64,000 bases of DNA from Portunus trituberculatus (Eukaryota; Arthropoda; Malacostraca; Decapoda; Portunidae), in the NCBI RefSeq assembly GCF_017591435.1, contig NC_059272.1:5189994-5253993 (forward strand), written 5' to 3'. The first letter of the stretch is position 1; every line of letters starts with the position of its first letter. Below the pieces are notes generated by a model. It was not told where the DNA came from and ran no database searches. It saw only the letters and a program-made list of their open reading frames with translations. Below, in pieces: positions 45,314 to 55,811 of this stretch. The position numbers and the translations under genes were made by a program.

Positions 45314-47092
45314 ATGAGTAAAAAAGTGATTCCATCAAAATGTAGACATGAGACTAGGGAAAGAATGAAAGCTGATGATGACTATGTTGGTGAGGGAGAG
45401 ATCGCATTTGAAGGCTTCGATATGGCGTATACTTCACTACTTAAGAGAGTGTTGAATATTGAACATAAACTAGATAAATTGATAAAGGAGAATATGGAAA
45501 TGAAAAAGAATGAAGAACAGGAAAAAGAGTTTATAAAACTGAGAGAAAGGATAAAAAAAAGTGGAAGAAAACGAAGCTAGGCTAAGAGCGGAAAATGAAG
45601 AACTGAAAAAGGAAGTAACTAACTACAAGCAGATGGAAGAAGGACTCGGTAAAGCCGAGAAAGAAAAAGAGAAGCTGAAAGATCTAGTAAACAAAGAAGA
45701 GGAAAGAGTACAGAACGTGATTAAAAAAGAAGTACGTACAAGCATGGAGAGTCCAAGATAAGAAAGATAAGGCTGATTTTCAGGTGATGATTCAAGAACT
45801 TAACCCGTTAAGTCCGACAGGCCTTAAATAGGGCTGCATTGCACACTTCCGACAGTCCTTAAATGGGGCAGCTACTTTGAGCGCTAATAAAAACCGCGCT
45901 AGCATTGGTAGCGCTGCTATATTTGGTCATGACGTAGGCCTATGGTAGTACTGTCGGCTCCCAGGAAGCACACCGCTCTAGCCAGCTAGTCTCCAAATTT
46001 CTGTGAGGTGCGTGCGTCGTGTCGCGGTGATAATTATTTACGTGTTACGTATTTACTTATTTAAGGAACTATTATTTACAACTATGGCTACTGGTGCTAA
46101 GAGGAAGCTAAAGTTTAGTGATAAAGTGATAGACAAGGCGGGACAAGACGGAAAGTGCACAGGTTGGAGGTAGATCCCGACCCGCTATTGTGACAACATC
46201 GTCACCCACGCTTGATAAAACATACGTAACTATAATCAGCCAATATGAGTGAAAACACGAAAACATGTGAAAACACATAAAACATGAGCAGTGCCTTATA
46301 TTATGTAAGAATACACATAAAAGCACCTCCCCCGAGTTGCCGCTACCACAATCTTCTCCAATTATCGGTTATTATTCTGAGACAACCATAGTGAGTAGAG
46401 CAATAAAAACTTGTAGGATGATGCATTGTCATGTCTACTAACAGCAGATTTTTTTCCAGAGTAATTTATAAGAGTTGATTTTTTTATGATAATTGCGGTA
46501 ATGGGAGGGTGCGAATTTTGCGGCCATCGGTCTTAGCGGGTTAAAGAAAAAGAAGAAAATATGACAAACAAAATGATAGGAGTCCTCAAGACAAAAGAAA
46601 ATCTAGTTAGAGAAATTGCAGAAAAAAAAGAAGAGTGCAGTCGTATATGGAATGAAAGAAAAAAATATAAAATATAGACCAAGAAGAGAAAAAGAAGAAA
46701 TGAAATCAGTCAAAGACCTACTAAAAAATCTAAACGACAAAGATATGTAGAACTTGGAAGAGGAAGAAGAAGAAATAAACAGAATGGGACCATATCAAGA
46801 AGGAAAAACAAGACCAATTAAAATACTACTAAAATCACAAGCAGCAACAGAAGAAATATTATATAGAACAACTAAACTCAGAGAAACAGAAGGCTGCAAG
46901 GATATCTATATAAAGAAAAATAGAAATGAGGAAGAAAGGAAGAGATACAATGAACTGGCAGCAGCAGTAAGGGAAAAAAATAATGAAAGGTCAGAAGAGG
47001 CAAAAAAGGCATTTTTTGGGAGAATTCTAGGAGACAGGGTAAGGAAATGGTACATAAACGAGAAGGAAGAGAAAAAAGTGGAACAAGTTTAA
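45314..47092 (+). pseudogene. LINE copy H ORF1, interrupted
   Basis: MSKKVIPSKCRHETRERM starts it. The coiled coil is broken near 45560 and 45740 and then by the TTAA element. From 46754 the frame is open to 47092 with RPIKILLKSQ and the basic end KKVEQV. ORF2's ATG at 47047 lies inside this end in the -1 frame. Confidence 0.77.
45804..46540. mobile_element. piggyBac-type non-autonomous element (737 bp)
   Basis: TTAA at 45800-45803 and 46541-46544. Ends CCCGTTAAGTCCGAC and the inverse of CCCGCTAAGACCGAT. Sister LINE copies have a single TTAA here. A short frame at 46084 (MATGAKRKLKFSDKVIDKAG) could be a transposase N-terminal remnant, but I cannot confirm it. Confidence 0.83.
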
Positions 47093-48620
47093 CTAAAAAT
47101 GATAGAGGCAAGAGACTAAAAATGATGTATACGAACATAGACGGGGTTTTATCAAGTAAACTAGAATTAAGAGATTACATAAAGAAAGAAAATCCAGATA
47201 TTGTATGCCTGGCTGAAACAAAACTAAATGAGGCAAGTCCTATATATAATGAGCAAGTCCTATATACATCATAAAATGTTCAATAGAAAATGGAACAGTA
47301 CCTGTAGAATGGAAAAGAGCTGAGGTGGTTCCCATATATAAGAGCGGAAGGAAGGAAGAACCTTTAAATTACAGACCGGTATCACTAACTAGTGTAATAT
47401 GCAAGATGTGTGAAAGAATAATAAAGAAACAATGGATCGAGTTCCTTGAAGACAACAAATTAATATCAAATAGCCAATTTGGTTTTAGAAAAGGTCGGTC
47501 GTGTGTAACTAATTTATTGAGTTTCTATTCTAGAATAGTTGATGGAGTACAAGAGAGAGAGGGGTGGATTGACTGTATTTATTTGGATTTTAAAAAGGCA
47601 TTTGACAAAGTGACACATGCAAGATTACTATGGAAGTTAGAGGAGAAGGGAGGCTTAAAAGGAAGCACATTCAGATGGATAGAAAATTATTTGAGGGGGA
47701 GAGAAATAAGGATGGTAGGTAAAGATATGAAGTCCAAGTGGAGAGCAGTAGAAAGCGGAGTGCCACAGGGGTCAGTATTGGCACCAATACTTTTCCTCAT
47801 TTATATTAACGACATGCCAGAAGGAGTAAACAGCTACATAAACCTGTTTGCAGATTATACGAAACTGTGCAGAGTTATAAAACAAAAAGAGGATTGTGAA
47901 ATACTGCAAGAAGACCTAAATAAGATCCAGGAATGGAGTAAAAAAGTGGGAAATGGAATTCAATGTGAACAAAAGCCATGTCATGGAAATGAGAAAGAGT
48001 GAAAGACGACCCGTGGGAATCTATAAGATGGAAGATGGAGTAGAACTGGTAAGCCATATTGATAGAATTTTTAGAGAAACATATAATTTGCTAAGGAATA
48101 TTGGAGTAGCATTTCACTACATGGACAAAGAAATGATGAAGAAACTGATAAGTACTATAATAAGACCCAGATTGAAATTTACAGGAGTAATGTGGACCCC
48201 TCATAAAAAGAAACACATAAGGAAGTTGGAGAGACTAAAAAAAAATGGCTATATGAATCGTTCCAGAATTTGAAGGGATGACATATGAGGAGAGACTAAA
48301 GGGTATGGATCTACCAACCCTAGAACAAAGAAGGGAGAGAGGAGATCTGATAGAAATTTATAAATTGATCAATGGAATGGACCAAGTGGATAATGAGAAA
48401 CTGATCCTGAGAGAAGAATATGACATCCGAAGCACAAGATCGCATAGTAAAAAGCTGAGAAAGGGAAAATGTCTAAGATGTTAAAAAATATAGTTTCCCG
48501 CAAAGATGTATTGAGACATGGAATAGTTTAAATGAAGAAGTAGTGTCTGCAACGAGTGTGCATACTTTAAAAGTAAGATTGGATAAGTGTAGATATGGAG
48601 ACGGGGCCACACGAGCATAA
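47047..48620 (+). pseudogene. LINE copy H ORF2 (endonuclease start joined to RT)
   Basis: MVHKREGREKSGTSLTKN leads to YTNIDGVLS and CLAETKLNEA, then a short duplicated junction (gcaagtcctatata twice) and RT from NGTVPVEWKRAEVVP on. QFGFRKGRSC and SGVPQGSVLAPI are intact. The catalytic FADD reads FADY (47848-47859), so it is inactive. Breaks lie near 47275, 47940, 48245 and 48475, with an internal deletion near 48048. Confidence 0.84.
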
Positions 48621-48672
48621 AGGCCCTGTAAAACTACAACTAGGTAAATACAACTATTATAGGTAAATACAC

Positions 48673-48676
<4 letters not shown>

Positions 48677-48737
<61 letters not shown>

Positions 48738-48780
48738 ATATTACTACTCCAACAGGCCTTTTCCCTAGGTAAGCACGGGA

Positions 48781-48846
<66 letters not shown>
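48677..48846. repeat. (GA)n and (CT)n microsatellites around a 50-bp spacer
   Basis: GA run 48677-48733, spacer, then CT run 48783-48846. The two runs are complementary and could form a hairpin. Confidence 0.95.
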
Positions 48847-48848
<2 letters not shown>

Positions 48849-48983
48849 TTCAGTTATTTATTTTTCTTAGTTGTTTGCTCGAAACTTTTATTTATAACTG
48901 TATCAATGATATTAAGTTGAACAAAAAGTTTAACATTACTTCTACTACTAATACTGCTAGTGCAAGTGTGTGTGTGCATGTGT

Positions 48984-49115
48984 GTATGTATTTACCTGGC
49001 TGTATTGTACAGGGTTTGAATGGGGCTCATAGTGTACTGCCTCCATGTCTCCATTTATCCAATTTTTTTTTAAAGTTATGCACATTATGTGCTGTAACAA
49101 CTTCATTATTCATTA
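48984..49115 (-). mobile_element. LINE 3' end fragment (minus), diverged
   Basis: Reads tatttacctggctgtattgt then acagggtttgaatggggctc, the reverse complement of the 3' tail and end of ORF2 of the L2/CR1-like LINEs (tacaactaggtaaata, gagcataaagcccagg), with many differences. Confidence 0.65.
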
Positions 49116-49118
49116 CAA

Positions 49119-49313
49119 GCCTCCTGTCATGTGTTCCTGCATCCTTTAATATTCAAGGCTCACAAGCCTCTTGTCATGATGTGTTCCCGCATCCTGTAAA
49201 TGTCACAATTAAGACATTATTTAAGTTTTCTAACATTATTCAATTTCGTTCATGACTAGAGGCTTGTGAGCCTTGAATATTAAAGGACGCAGGAACACAT
49301 GACAGGAGGCTTG
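49119..49313. repeat. Foldback with 55-base arms
   Basis: 49119-49173 (caagcctcctgtcatgtg ... cacaagcctc) is a nearly perfect inverted match to 49259-49313. The 85-base loop carries another partial direct copy (tcttgtcatgatgtgttcc). The left arm directly follows the LINE fragment. Confidence 0.85.
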
Positions 49314-49544
49314 TGGGCCTTGACATTAATTTACAAGCGTGGGAACTCATCGCGACGAGACTCTGGCCAGCTGTGGTGAGTTGCCAAGTACGAATAAAAC
49401 GGTGTAATAAAATAACGCTGTGTTATGTTTAATGGAGGCTACATTCTTTTCATTTATAAACCAACAAAAATAATAATCTCATCTTTGAATAGTTTTTGTA
49501 GGTATTTGGGTGTTTGCATTGTACACATTATCTTGATATTACAG

Positions 49545-49670
49545 GTTACAGCGACCCACGGCGGCATCCTAATGCTGCTGCTGCTGCTGCTGGTCCTCCT
49601 CCTCCATTCTGCCCAAGCGGTTCCCGCAACACACGTCACCGCTCTATTTTCACCTTCAATTTTTAACTAA
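49545..49670 (+). other. Possible exon with signal-peptide-like start
   Basis: An acceptor-like attacag ends at 49544. ATG at 49572 is followed by LLLLLLVLLLHSAQA and VPATHVTALF, then a stop at 49668. The hydrophobic run and AQA|V site resemble a signal peptide. It also rests on a (CTG)n repeat, and only 32 codons are seen, so chance is quite possible. Confidence 0.2.
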
Positions 49671-49767
49671 ATAAAACAAAAAACAGCATATGTTAATAGA
49701 GCATTTTTTAATCAGATCCACTTGAACTATCATATCCCTGCGTATGTACCTTAACTCGCGGGACACC

Positions 49768-49770
<3 letters not shown>

Positions 49771-49843
<73 letters not shown>
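49771..49843. repeat. (TA)n microsatellite next to a transposon-like end
   Basis: TA run directly after cgcgggacaccctg (49756-49770), a sequence that looks like the end of a small TA-targeting DNA transposon. Confidence 0.85.
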
Positions 49844-49847
<4 letters not shown>

Positions 49848-49954
49848 CCAGCCTAGCAGTGAAAAGTGGTTCAGTTGTTTGTTTACATTTCTCTGTGAGA
49901 CGCTCCAAGGCAGAACTTCCAAGTATCAAATGGCCAAGATGAGCTGCTCTGTCG

Positions 49955-50500
49955 TTTTTTAGTTTATTTCTTGATAATTAAATACCCTTTCTGTCAGGAA
50001 GCCATTTTTAAATGTCTTGTGTGATTGTGTCATAGCCTGACTCATGCCCTACACAGTACTTGGCCAGGAGTCAAGTAGGGAGGTGTGTCATTTAGCTCTC
50101 TAATCTTTTTCCTGATAGGTATAAGTTGACGAGAATTAGAATGAGAAACATCAAGAAGAGAAGACAACTAGAAACAAACAAACAAATGTATCGTTGGGAG
50201 ACGCTCACCTCACCCCATGCCTCACTGCCAGGCTTCTCCAGCATCTTCTCTATATCATTAAGACTGTTATGAACTTTTCAAACTTTCTTTTTCTTACTGC
50301 CTTCATCATCACAACTTTACATGACAGCTCTCACAATAACACTATTATAAAAAATTATGTTGAGACAGAGGTAGAAAGCTGTAGCAGACAAACAATAAAT
50401 ACTTTACTATCATTATCTCACTTCAACATACTAATAATGACTGCTGATGGCACCTTCCCAACCCTCACATTTTCTAGAGAAGCAGGTATCTAATATGTTA
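49955..50500 (-). repeat. Undescribed interspersed repeat, copy 2
   Basis: Reverse-strand counterpart of 8020-8515. Shared blocks keep their order: near 49960-50050 and 50195-50420. One block translates as FKNGFL...VFNYQ in both copies, which hints at a former coding exon. No ends are defined. Confidence 0.6.
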
Positions 50501-50893
50501 TCATTCTATCATTCTCTGGGAAGTCATTATTGTATACATAATCATCTCATGTGCTTTCATTCATTGTTTTCTTACCCATTAGGGTTATATACATGTTTTT
50601 TTCTCAATTTATAAGGGGTTGGGAGAGGAAATTCCGCATATCCAGATATTTCGCGTATCCGCCAGGGCCTTGGCTGCTATAATCCAGATACGCGAGCGAT
50701 TACTGTATATCAATATGGTTGGTTAAAGAAAGAAAATACTTATTATACACAGGATTCTTATTAGAGACCAAAAATACAAATTCACTACAAAAATGCAAAA
50801 TACCGTACAAAATATGCCTGTAAAAAACACATGTATAGAAAACAAAAAAATTAAAGTCCACTTGTGCTTGGCTGAACGTCATCTACACTTTCT
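50501..50893. other. Transposon end at 50703, otherwise nothing
   Basis: gcgagcgattactgTA at 50690-50705 looks like the right end of a Tigger/pogo element lying to the left; its other end is not recognised. The rest is AT-rich. Confidence 0.4.
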
Positions 50894-52997
50894 TCATGCA
50901 TACAGTGGAGGAAAAGTGGTCGAGGGAGGCAGTGGGTCTAGCGAGGCAGGAGGGGAGATCCTGGGGGAAGGTGTGGTATCAACGCTGGGAGATGCACAGG
51001 AGGGTGTGGCATCAGTGCTAGTTGAGGCAGGCTTGGGGGTTCTTTTTACAAACATGCTCAATTTAGTTTGGATCATTTGCATTTTCTTTTCTTCATAGAT
51101 TTATTTGTACGGCCTCATTGTTTCTTGCATAACTCTTTCTATCCGGGCAAACCTTTCAACATTCGGATCCATTCCTTCCAGTTTTTGTAGTATAGCGTTC
51201 ATCATGGAAATGGCTTCCGATAAGCCCTTTACGGTAAACTTTCTTTCAGGCACTTCTTCTTTTTCTACAACTTCATTTTCTGCCTCTCTTCTTTCTTCTT
51301 CAGCTTTTCTTTCTTCTTCTATTGCTAACAGTTCTTCTTTTGTTAATTCCTCTGGTTCTTCAGTTATTAGTTCTTCAATTTCTTCTTCGTCACATCCTAA
51401 CTCCAGTTGAGTTGCCAAGCGAACAATTTTTCCTCGGACATTGCTTAATTCCTCCTTGCTATCGAAACCAACAAAATATCTGAGGAAGCGTTTGTTGCAG
51501 TGTTTCCATACACCATGCATACATTTTTCTGTTACTAAATCCCACGCTTTCACAACATGCTTGATGCAATGATATATATTGTATGACTTCCAATAATCAC
51601 GCAAAGTCAAATCAGGGTTTGCATCCATAGCTTCGATGGCCTAATCAAAAGAAACGCATAAGTAGTGCGCCTTGAATGTTGAAATCACCCCCTGGTCCAT
51701 GGGTTGAATTAGGGGGGTGGTATTAGGGGGAAGGAACACAACTTTTACATTTGGATGAAGATCATCTAAGTGAGTAGGGTGTCCAGGTGCATTGTCCAGC
51801 ACTAATAAAATTTTAAAAGGAACGCCTTTATCACTGCAATATTGACGCACCTCTAGAATAAAATAGTTTTGAAATCAATCCTCAAACAGTGCAAGTGTCA
51901 TCCATGCCTTTTGGTTACTTCGGTAATAAACAGGAAGGGCATACTTATTTACATTTTTCAGTGAACGTGGGATTTCCGAAAGCGCAATTAGAAAAGGTTT
52001 CAATTTATGTCCTGCTATGTTTCCACCAAACAATAATGTGAATCTTTCTTTTATTGCCTTATGCCCTGGTGCACTTGAGAATTCTTTGCTTATGTATGTT
52101 CCTTTTGGCATTTTCTTCCAAAACAAAGCAGTTTCATCTACATTAAAATTTTTGTTCTGGCAATTATCTTTCATCCAAAATAAATTTATCGAATTCTTCC
52201 ACAAATGCCTTGGCTGCAGGCGCATCACTGCTAGCAGACTCACCTTTCGACAACATGTGATGAACTTGGTAACGCTCTCGAAAGCGACGAAACCACCCAG
52301 CACTCGCTATAAATTCCAATGAAGCATATTCTTCACCTGCATGTTCTTCCAACATTCAAAATAAACTTGTAGCCTTACTTTGCACTGCTCGCAACATCAC
52401 TTTCACATTTCTTTACCTATTATCTTCTAACCACGTGAATAGCAACTTTTCCATCTTTGCAATCGGTCCTTCATGCTGTTTTGTGATGATAGTTGACTTA
52501 ATTGCGGCTGCTGCTTTCACTGCTTCCTTCAAAATTGTAGACACCATGGAGTGGGAGAGATGGAGATCTCGAGCGATGGAATTTACTTTTTTCCCTCCTT
52601 CATACTGCTTTATGACGTCCATCTTCGTCTCCAACGATAGTGCCTTCCTTGCTTTCTTGGTAGGATTGCCATCTGATGAATCGGACTTCCTCTTGGTGGG
52701 CATGGTAAGGGTGTACAGTAAATGTATGTATAAAATTGAATATGTACTGTAGATGTTTCCGTGACGGTATCTAGTCAACAAGTGAAGTGGTAGGATGCTG
52801 TGAGTGTGACTCTGTGAGATGCTGTGCTGCCGTAACTGTCGTATGTGATGCTGGGCGCCGCCACAACTATCTTACGCGCACCGCGCTGCCAAACGTACAA
52901 TACAGCAAACTCATAATAGGCTACTGCTGATCTGCTGGACGTGGTCATAAGTACGGGTGGTCGTATCTCGCGTACATCGTAACTTGGATGATGCCTG
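50708..52997 (-). mobile_element. Tigger/pogo element 1, inserted in another Tigger
   Basis: Minus-strand transposase at 52703-50894. The 5' end (right side) reads CAGGCATCATCCAAGTTAC from 52997 leftward, with TA at 52998-52999, inside the transposase gene of the Tigger at 52998-53263. The left end is not identified, so 50708 is approximate. Confidence 0.75.
50894..52703 (-). pseudogene. Tigger transposase (CENP-B/DDE_1 type)
   Basis: Starts MPTKRKSDSSDGNPTKKARK at 52703. CENP-B N-terminal helix-turn-helix (ARDLHLSHSMVSTIL), second helix-turn-helix (GWFRRFRERYQVHH), then the DDE/D core: NVDETALFWKK, LVLDNAPGHP, and QPMDQGVISTFK. All three Asp are present. The C-terminus is Glu-rich and then Ser/Pro/Thr-rich. 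Frame changes near 52410, 52180, 51870 and 51635, and a stop at 51101-51103, inactivate it. Confidence 0.87.
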
Positions 52998-53263
52998 TAA
53001 TATCCATTTTCACTTCGAGAGTAAGAGACTTCCTGGTCTTCTTAGCAATGCTAGGCGACATTGCAGGGCGTTTTGGTTGAGCAAGGGAAGACGAGCTGCT
53101 GCTGACGCTGTTAATCTTTTGAACAGGGAGAGTGAGTGGTGCGCGTGCTGCCCACAAGACGCGCTTGTGTATTCAAAAGCCTGTCGGCTTGCATGATAGT
53201 AAAATAAAACTTCGTTGTAGTGAAATTTCGTTGTGTGAATCTTAGTTAAGCGAGGGTTGCCTG
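52998..53263 (-). mobile_element. Tigger element 2, 5' part
   Basis: The right end on the plus strand reads gagggttgcctg plus TA (53252-53265). The subterminal sequence (caaaagcctgtcggcttgcatga, positions 53176-53198) also occurs inverted at 63475-63495, so the element at 63319 is the same family. Cut by Tigger element 1. Confidence 0.77.
52999..53157 (-). pseudogene. Tigger 2 transposase N-terminus, truncated
   Basis: The minus strand reads MSPSIAKKTRKSLTLEVKMDI and is then cut at TA by the start of Tigger element 1. The KKTRKSLTLEVKMDI pattern is the start of a CENP-B-type domain. The upstream Met in the longer frame is less likely than MSPS (about 53064). Confidence 0.72.
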
Positions 53264-53283
53264 TATATATATGTATATATATA

Positions 53284-54226
53284 CAGTAAGGTCTCGGTTT
53301 ACGTCAGAGTTACGTTCCTGAAACATGACGAAAGTTGATTTTGTACGTAACTCGAGTTTCCGTACATTTCAAAGCATATAATCGAGTTTTCAACCAATCA
53401 TTGATTATGGTCATTCTGGTAAGTTAAAGGTTATATTGTTATATTATTTACAACTATATAGGAATATGAAACACAAGCTTGTTTTTGTTGTTGATTAGGG
53501 CCATGAAGGCGAAGGACTGCAGGTTGCCGAGAGGGGTGGCCCTGAGGCCGCCAGGAGGGTAGGCAGGTCGAATGTTGTGACGCCCAGGGCAGACAGCTGG
53601 GAGCGTAGTGCAGTGTGGTGAGAGTAGAAGCGTGGGCAGCTGGGCAGAAAATGCAATAGGAAAGGGCAATAGGGATCAGCAGACAGGCGCAGACAGTGCA
53701 AGTGAGCTGCGAGTGTCGTGTGGCCCAGGCGAAGGCTTCGGAGTTGTTATTGTTGTGATGAGTGCGCGAACCCTCAAGGTCGTCAACCTCCCCGTTGCCA
53801 TGGTAACGGGCTTCCCATTTTCTTCTTCACTCCCTCACACACAGCTGCTGCCTCCCTTCTCATATCTTTAATTATGTCCTCTTTTTCTTGAAGTGTAATG
53901 GTTTTCCTTTTCTGAGCATCACTGCTGTCACTAAGAAGTTTTCTCTTTGGTGCCATTGAGCAAGATACTAAGAACTTGAGTCAGTAAACGCAGAAGTAGG
54001 ATAACACTCTTGCCAGGGGCGATGATGTGGTGGAACTCAGGCAGGGTGTTATTGTATTCAAGCGTGAGGCGGGCAGTGTGACGGGTAACCACCAACAATA
54101 ACAATAAATCCCGCGCTTTACGATTTATAAATTTTCAATTTTTTTAATCTTAAATTGCCTTATAGTGGACTGACGTAACTACGAGTTTAACGTAACTCGA
54201 GACCGACGTAACCTGGGACTTTACTG
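53284..54226. mobile_element. Tigger/pogo-type element with 5' transposase remnant
   Basis: TA CAGTAAGGTCTCGGTTTACG at the left and its inverse (cgtaacctgggactttactg TA) at the right. Subterminal blocks are also inverted (acgtaactcgag). About 940 bp, so an internally deleted copy. Confidence 0.85.
53850..53956 (-). pseudogene. pogo/Tigger transposase N-terminus
   Basis: The minus strand from 53956 reads MAPKRKLLSDSSDAQKRKT, then ITLQEKEDIIKDMRRE, the usual start of a Tigger transposase. The sequence then loses similarity; the rest is deleted. Confidence 0.72.
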
Positions 54227-54230
54227 TATA

Positions 54231-54557
54231 CAGTAATACCCCGCTTAACAAACGTTTGTCTAATGAATTTCCGGTTTAACATACTATATAAAGTTAGACA
54301 AAGAGTCCGCATAACGTACAACCACATCCGTTTTAGCGAATTTTCTGGGTTTGAATTTGCCAGGTGAGGGACCGAACGCGGCAGCTTCGCTGTGATTGGC
54401 TGGCTCCCCGCCTGTCACTAGCGCTCCTGGAGCTGGATCCAACATTCTTTAACAACGTCAGAGCAACCTCCTGCCGCAAAATGGCATCCATGAACGCTCG
54501 GAGAGACAGTGATGAGGTTGCTCTGAGGTTGCTGGGAACACGACCTCTGGAGGTGGT
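54231..54557. mobile_element. Tigger-type element, left end
   Basis: CAGTAATACCCCGCTTAAC starts directly after TA, two bases beyond the TA of the previous element. Same terminal family as 55777. It leads into the foldback at 54558; the right end is lost. Confidence 0.65.
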
Positions 54558-55036
54558 GTTACTGTCTTATATATGCATTTATGTTCACAAAACAACATTT
54601 CTATTAGCTTTTTACAAACCTTGCCCCCAAGAAAGGATTGTTTTGTAATGCATAAAGTGAAATCTTACGTGGAATACCAGAAAATAAAGCAGAGATGAGA
54701 TCGCCCACAGACGAAGCGGAGACTCACGGTGACTCGGCCGCTTCTTCTTCTTGTGACCCTTTTAGTCTGCGTGTTGTTTTTCACCACAAAATTTATGTTT
54801 CCACTCTTCTATTGCCTGCTATAATGGATATCATATCTTAGTATTCATATACACTCATGCCATGAGGATAACCTGGACTCTGTGGCAGTAAGTGATAGTG
54901 AATTAGTAATGAAATACCGCGGTATTTCATTACTAATTCACTATCACTCACTGCCATGGAGTCCAAGTTATCCTCATGGCATGAGTGTATATGAGTACTA
55001 AGATATGAATGATATCCATTATAGCAGGCAATAGAA
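54558..55036. repeat. Foldback family 1, copy 1 (right arm truncated)
   Basis: Arms are inverted around taccgcggta at about 54926. The left arm (ctattgcctgctataatgg near 54810) pairs with ccattatagcaggcaatag near 55017. The left arm extends to 54558 with sequence also present in copy 2 at 62190-62882, but the right arm stops at the second foldback. Confidence 0.85.
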
Positions 55037-55510
55037 GACGAGTTGAACTACGACGATTTCATAAAAATCTTTATATCCTGTTTTGTTTTGCTCATTATTT
55101 TCAAAGGATGTTCATTGAATGCTGAAATATATTATTGCATCATATAGGAAAAACTCTCATGAACACGACAGTGTTATCAGAATGCAGGTAAACCTCCACT
55201 TAATGAAAACACATTGTCATTTGTAGCCACATGTTACTCGCGCGGCTTCGGCGAGCCGCTCCGTGGCAGTGTTGGTGGTGGTGGAGCGGCTCGCCATAAG
55301 CCGCGGCAAGTAACATGTGGCTACAAATGACTCTGTGTTTTCATTAAGTGGAGGTTTACCTGCATTCTGATAACACCATCGTGTTCATGAGAGTTTTTCC
55401 TATATGATGCAATAACATATTTCAGCATTCAATGAACATCCTTTGAAAATAATGAGCAAAACAAAACAGGATATAAACATTTTTATGAAATCATCGCAGT
55501 TCAACTCGTC
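55037..55510. repeat. Foldback family 2, long hairpin
   Basis: Two arms of about 225 bases, nearly identical inverted copies. gacgagttgaactacgacga at 55037 pairs with the 55491-55510 end, and the GC-rich centre ggcgagccgctcc / ggagcggctcgcc surrounds a 20-base GT-rich loop. No coding content. Confidence 0.9.
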
Positions 55511-55811
55511 ATAATACCATTATCTTTTTTCTTTTGTTAATTTTCTACAATACATCTTGATTGTATAGTCACTGCTGAGTCTTATGGTGTTAACCAAATC
55601 TGGCTATACCTTATATGAAGTGAGTTATAGCATATAAAATAAAAAAATTTCTCACTGGACATACAAGACACAGCCTCTCTGTGGGTCCTAGAGAAAGAAG
55701 GGTGCAGCCAATCAGCGCCCAGCTTTTAAACCCGCCTTGGCGCCAGGAATGTAGGTTAAGTAAACAAGGTATAGTACAGTAATACTCCGCTTAACGAACA
55801 GGATAGGGGGT

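Larger units (their letters stand above)
45169..48672 (+). mobile_element. LINE copy H with deletion and nested TTAA element
   Basis: Starts in the (CA)n tail of copy G with the shared 5' UTR. A TTAA element (45804-46540) lies in ORF1, and a deletion near 47240 joins the endonuclease start to RT. Ends with aactaggtaaatac units before a (GA)n run. Confidence 0.87.

Noticed and set aside
46084..46173. Short ORF MATGAKRKLKFSDK as a gene
   Set aside because: 30 codons within a TTAA element; maybe a transposase start remnant, but nothing confirms it.
49656..49962. Open frames of repeated Tyr-Ile on both strands
   Set aside because: Translation of the (TA)n run.
50640..50706. Left end of the Tigger with transposase at 50894-52703
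   Set aside because: The motif is oriented as a right end on the plus strand, so it does not fit as the left terminus of that element.
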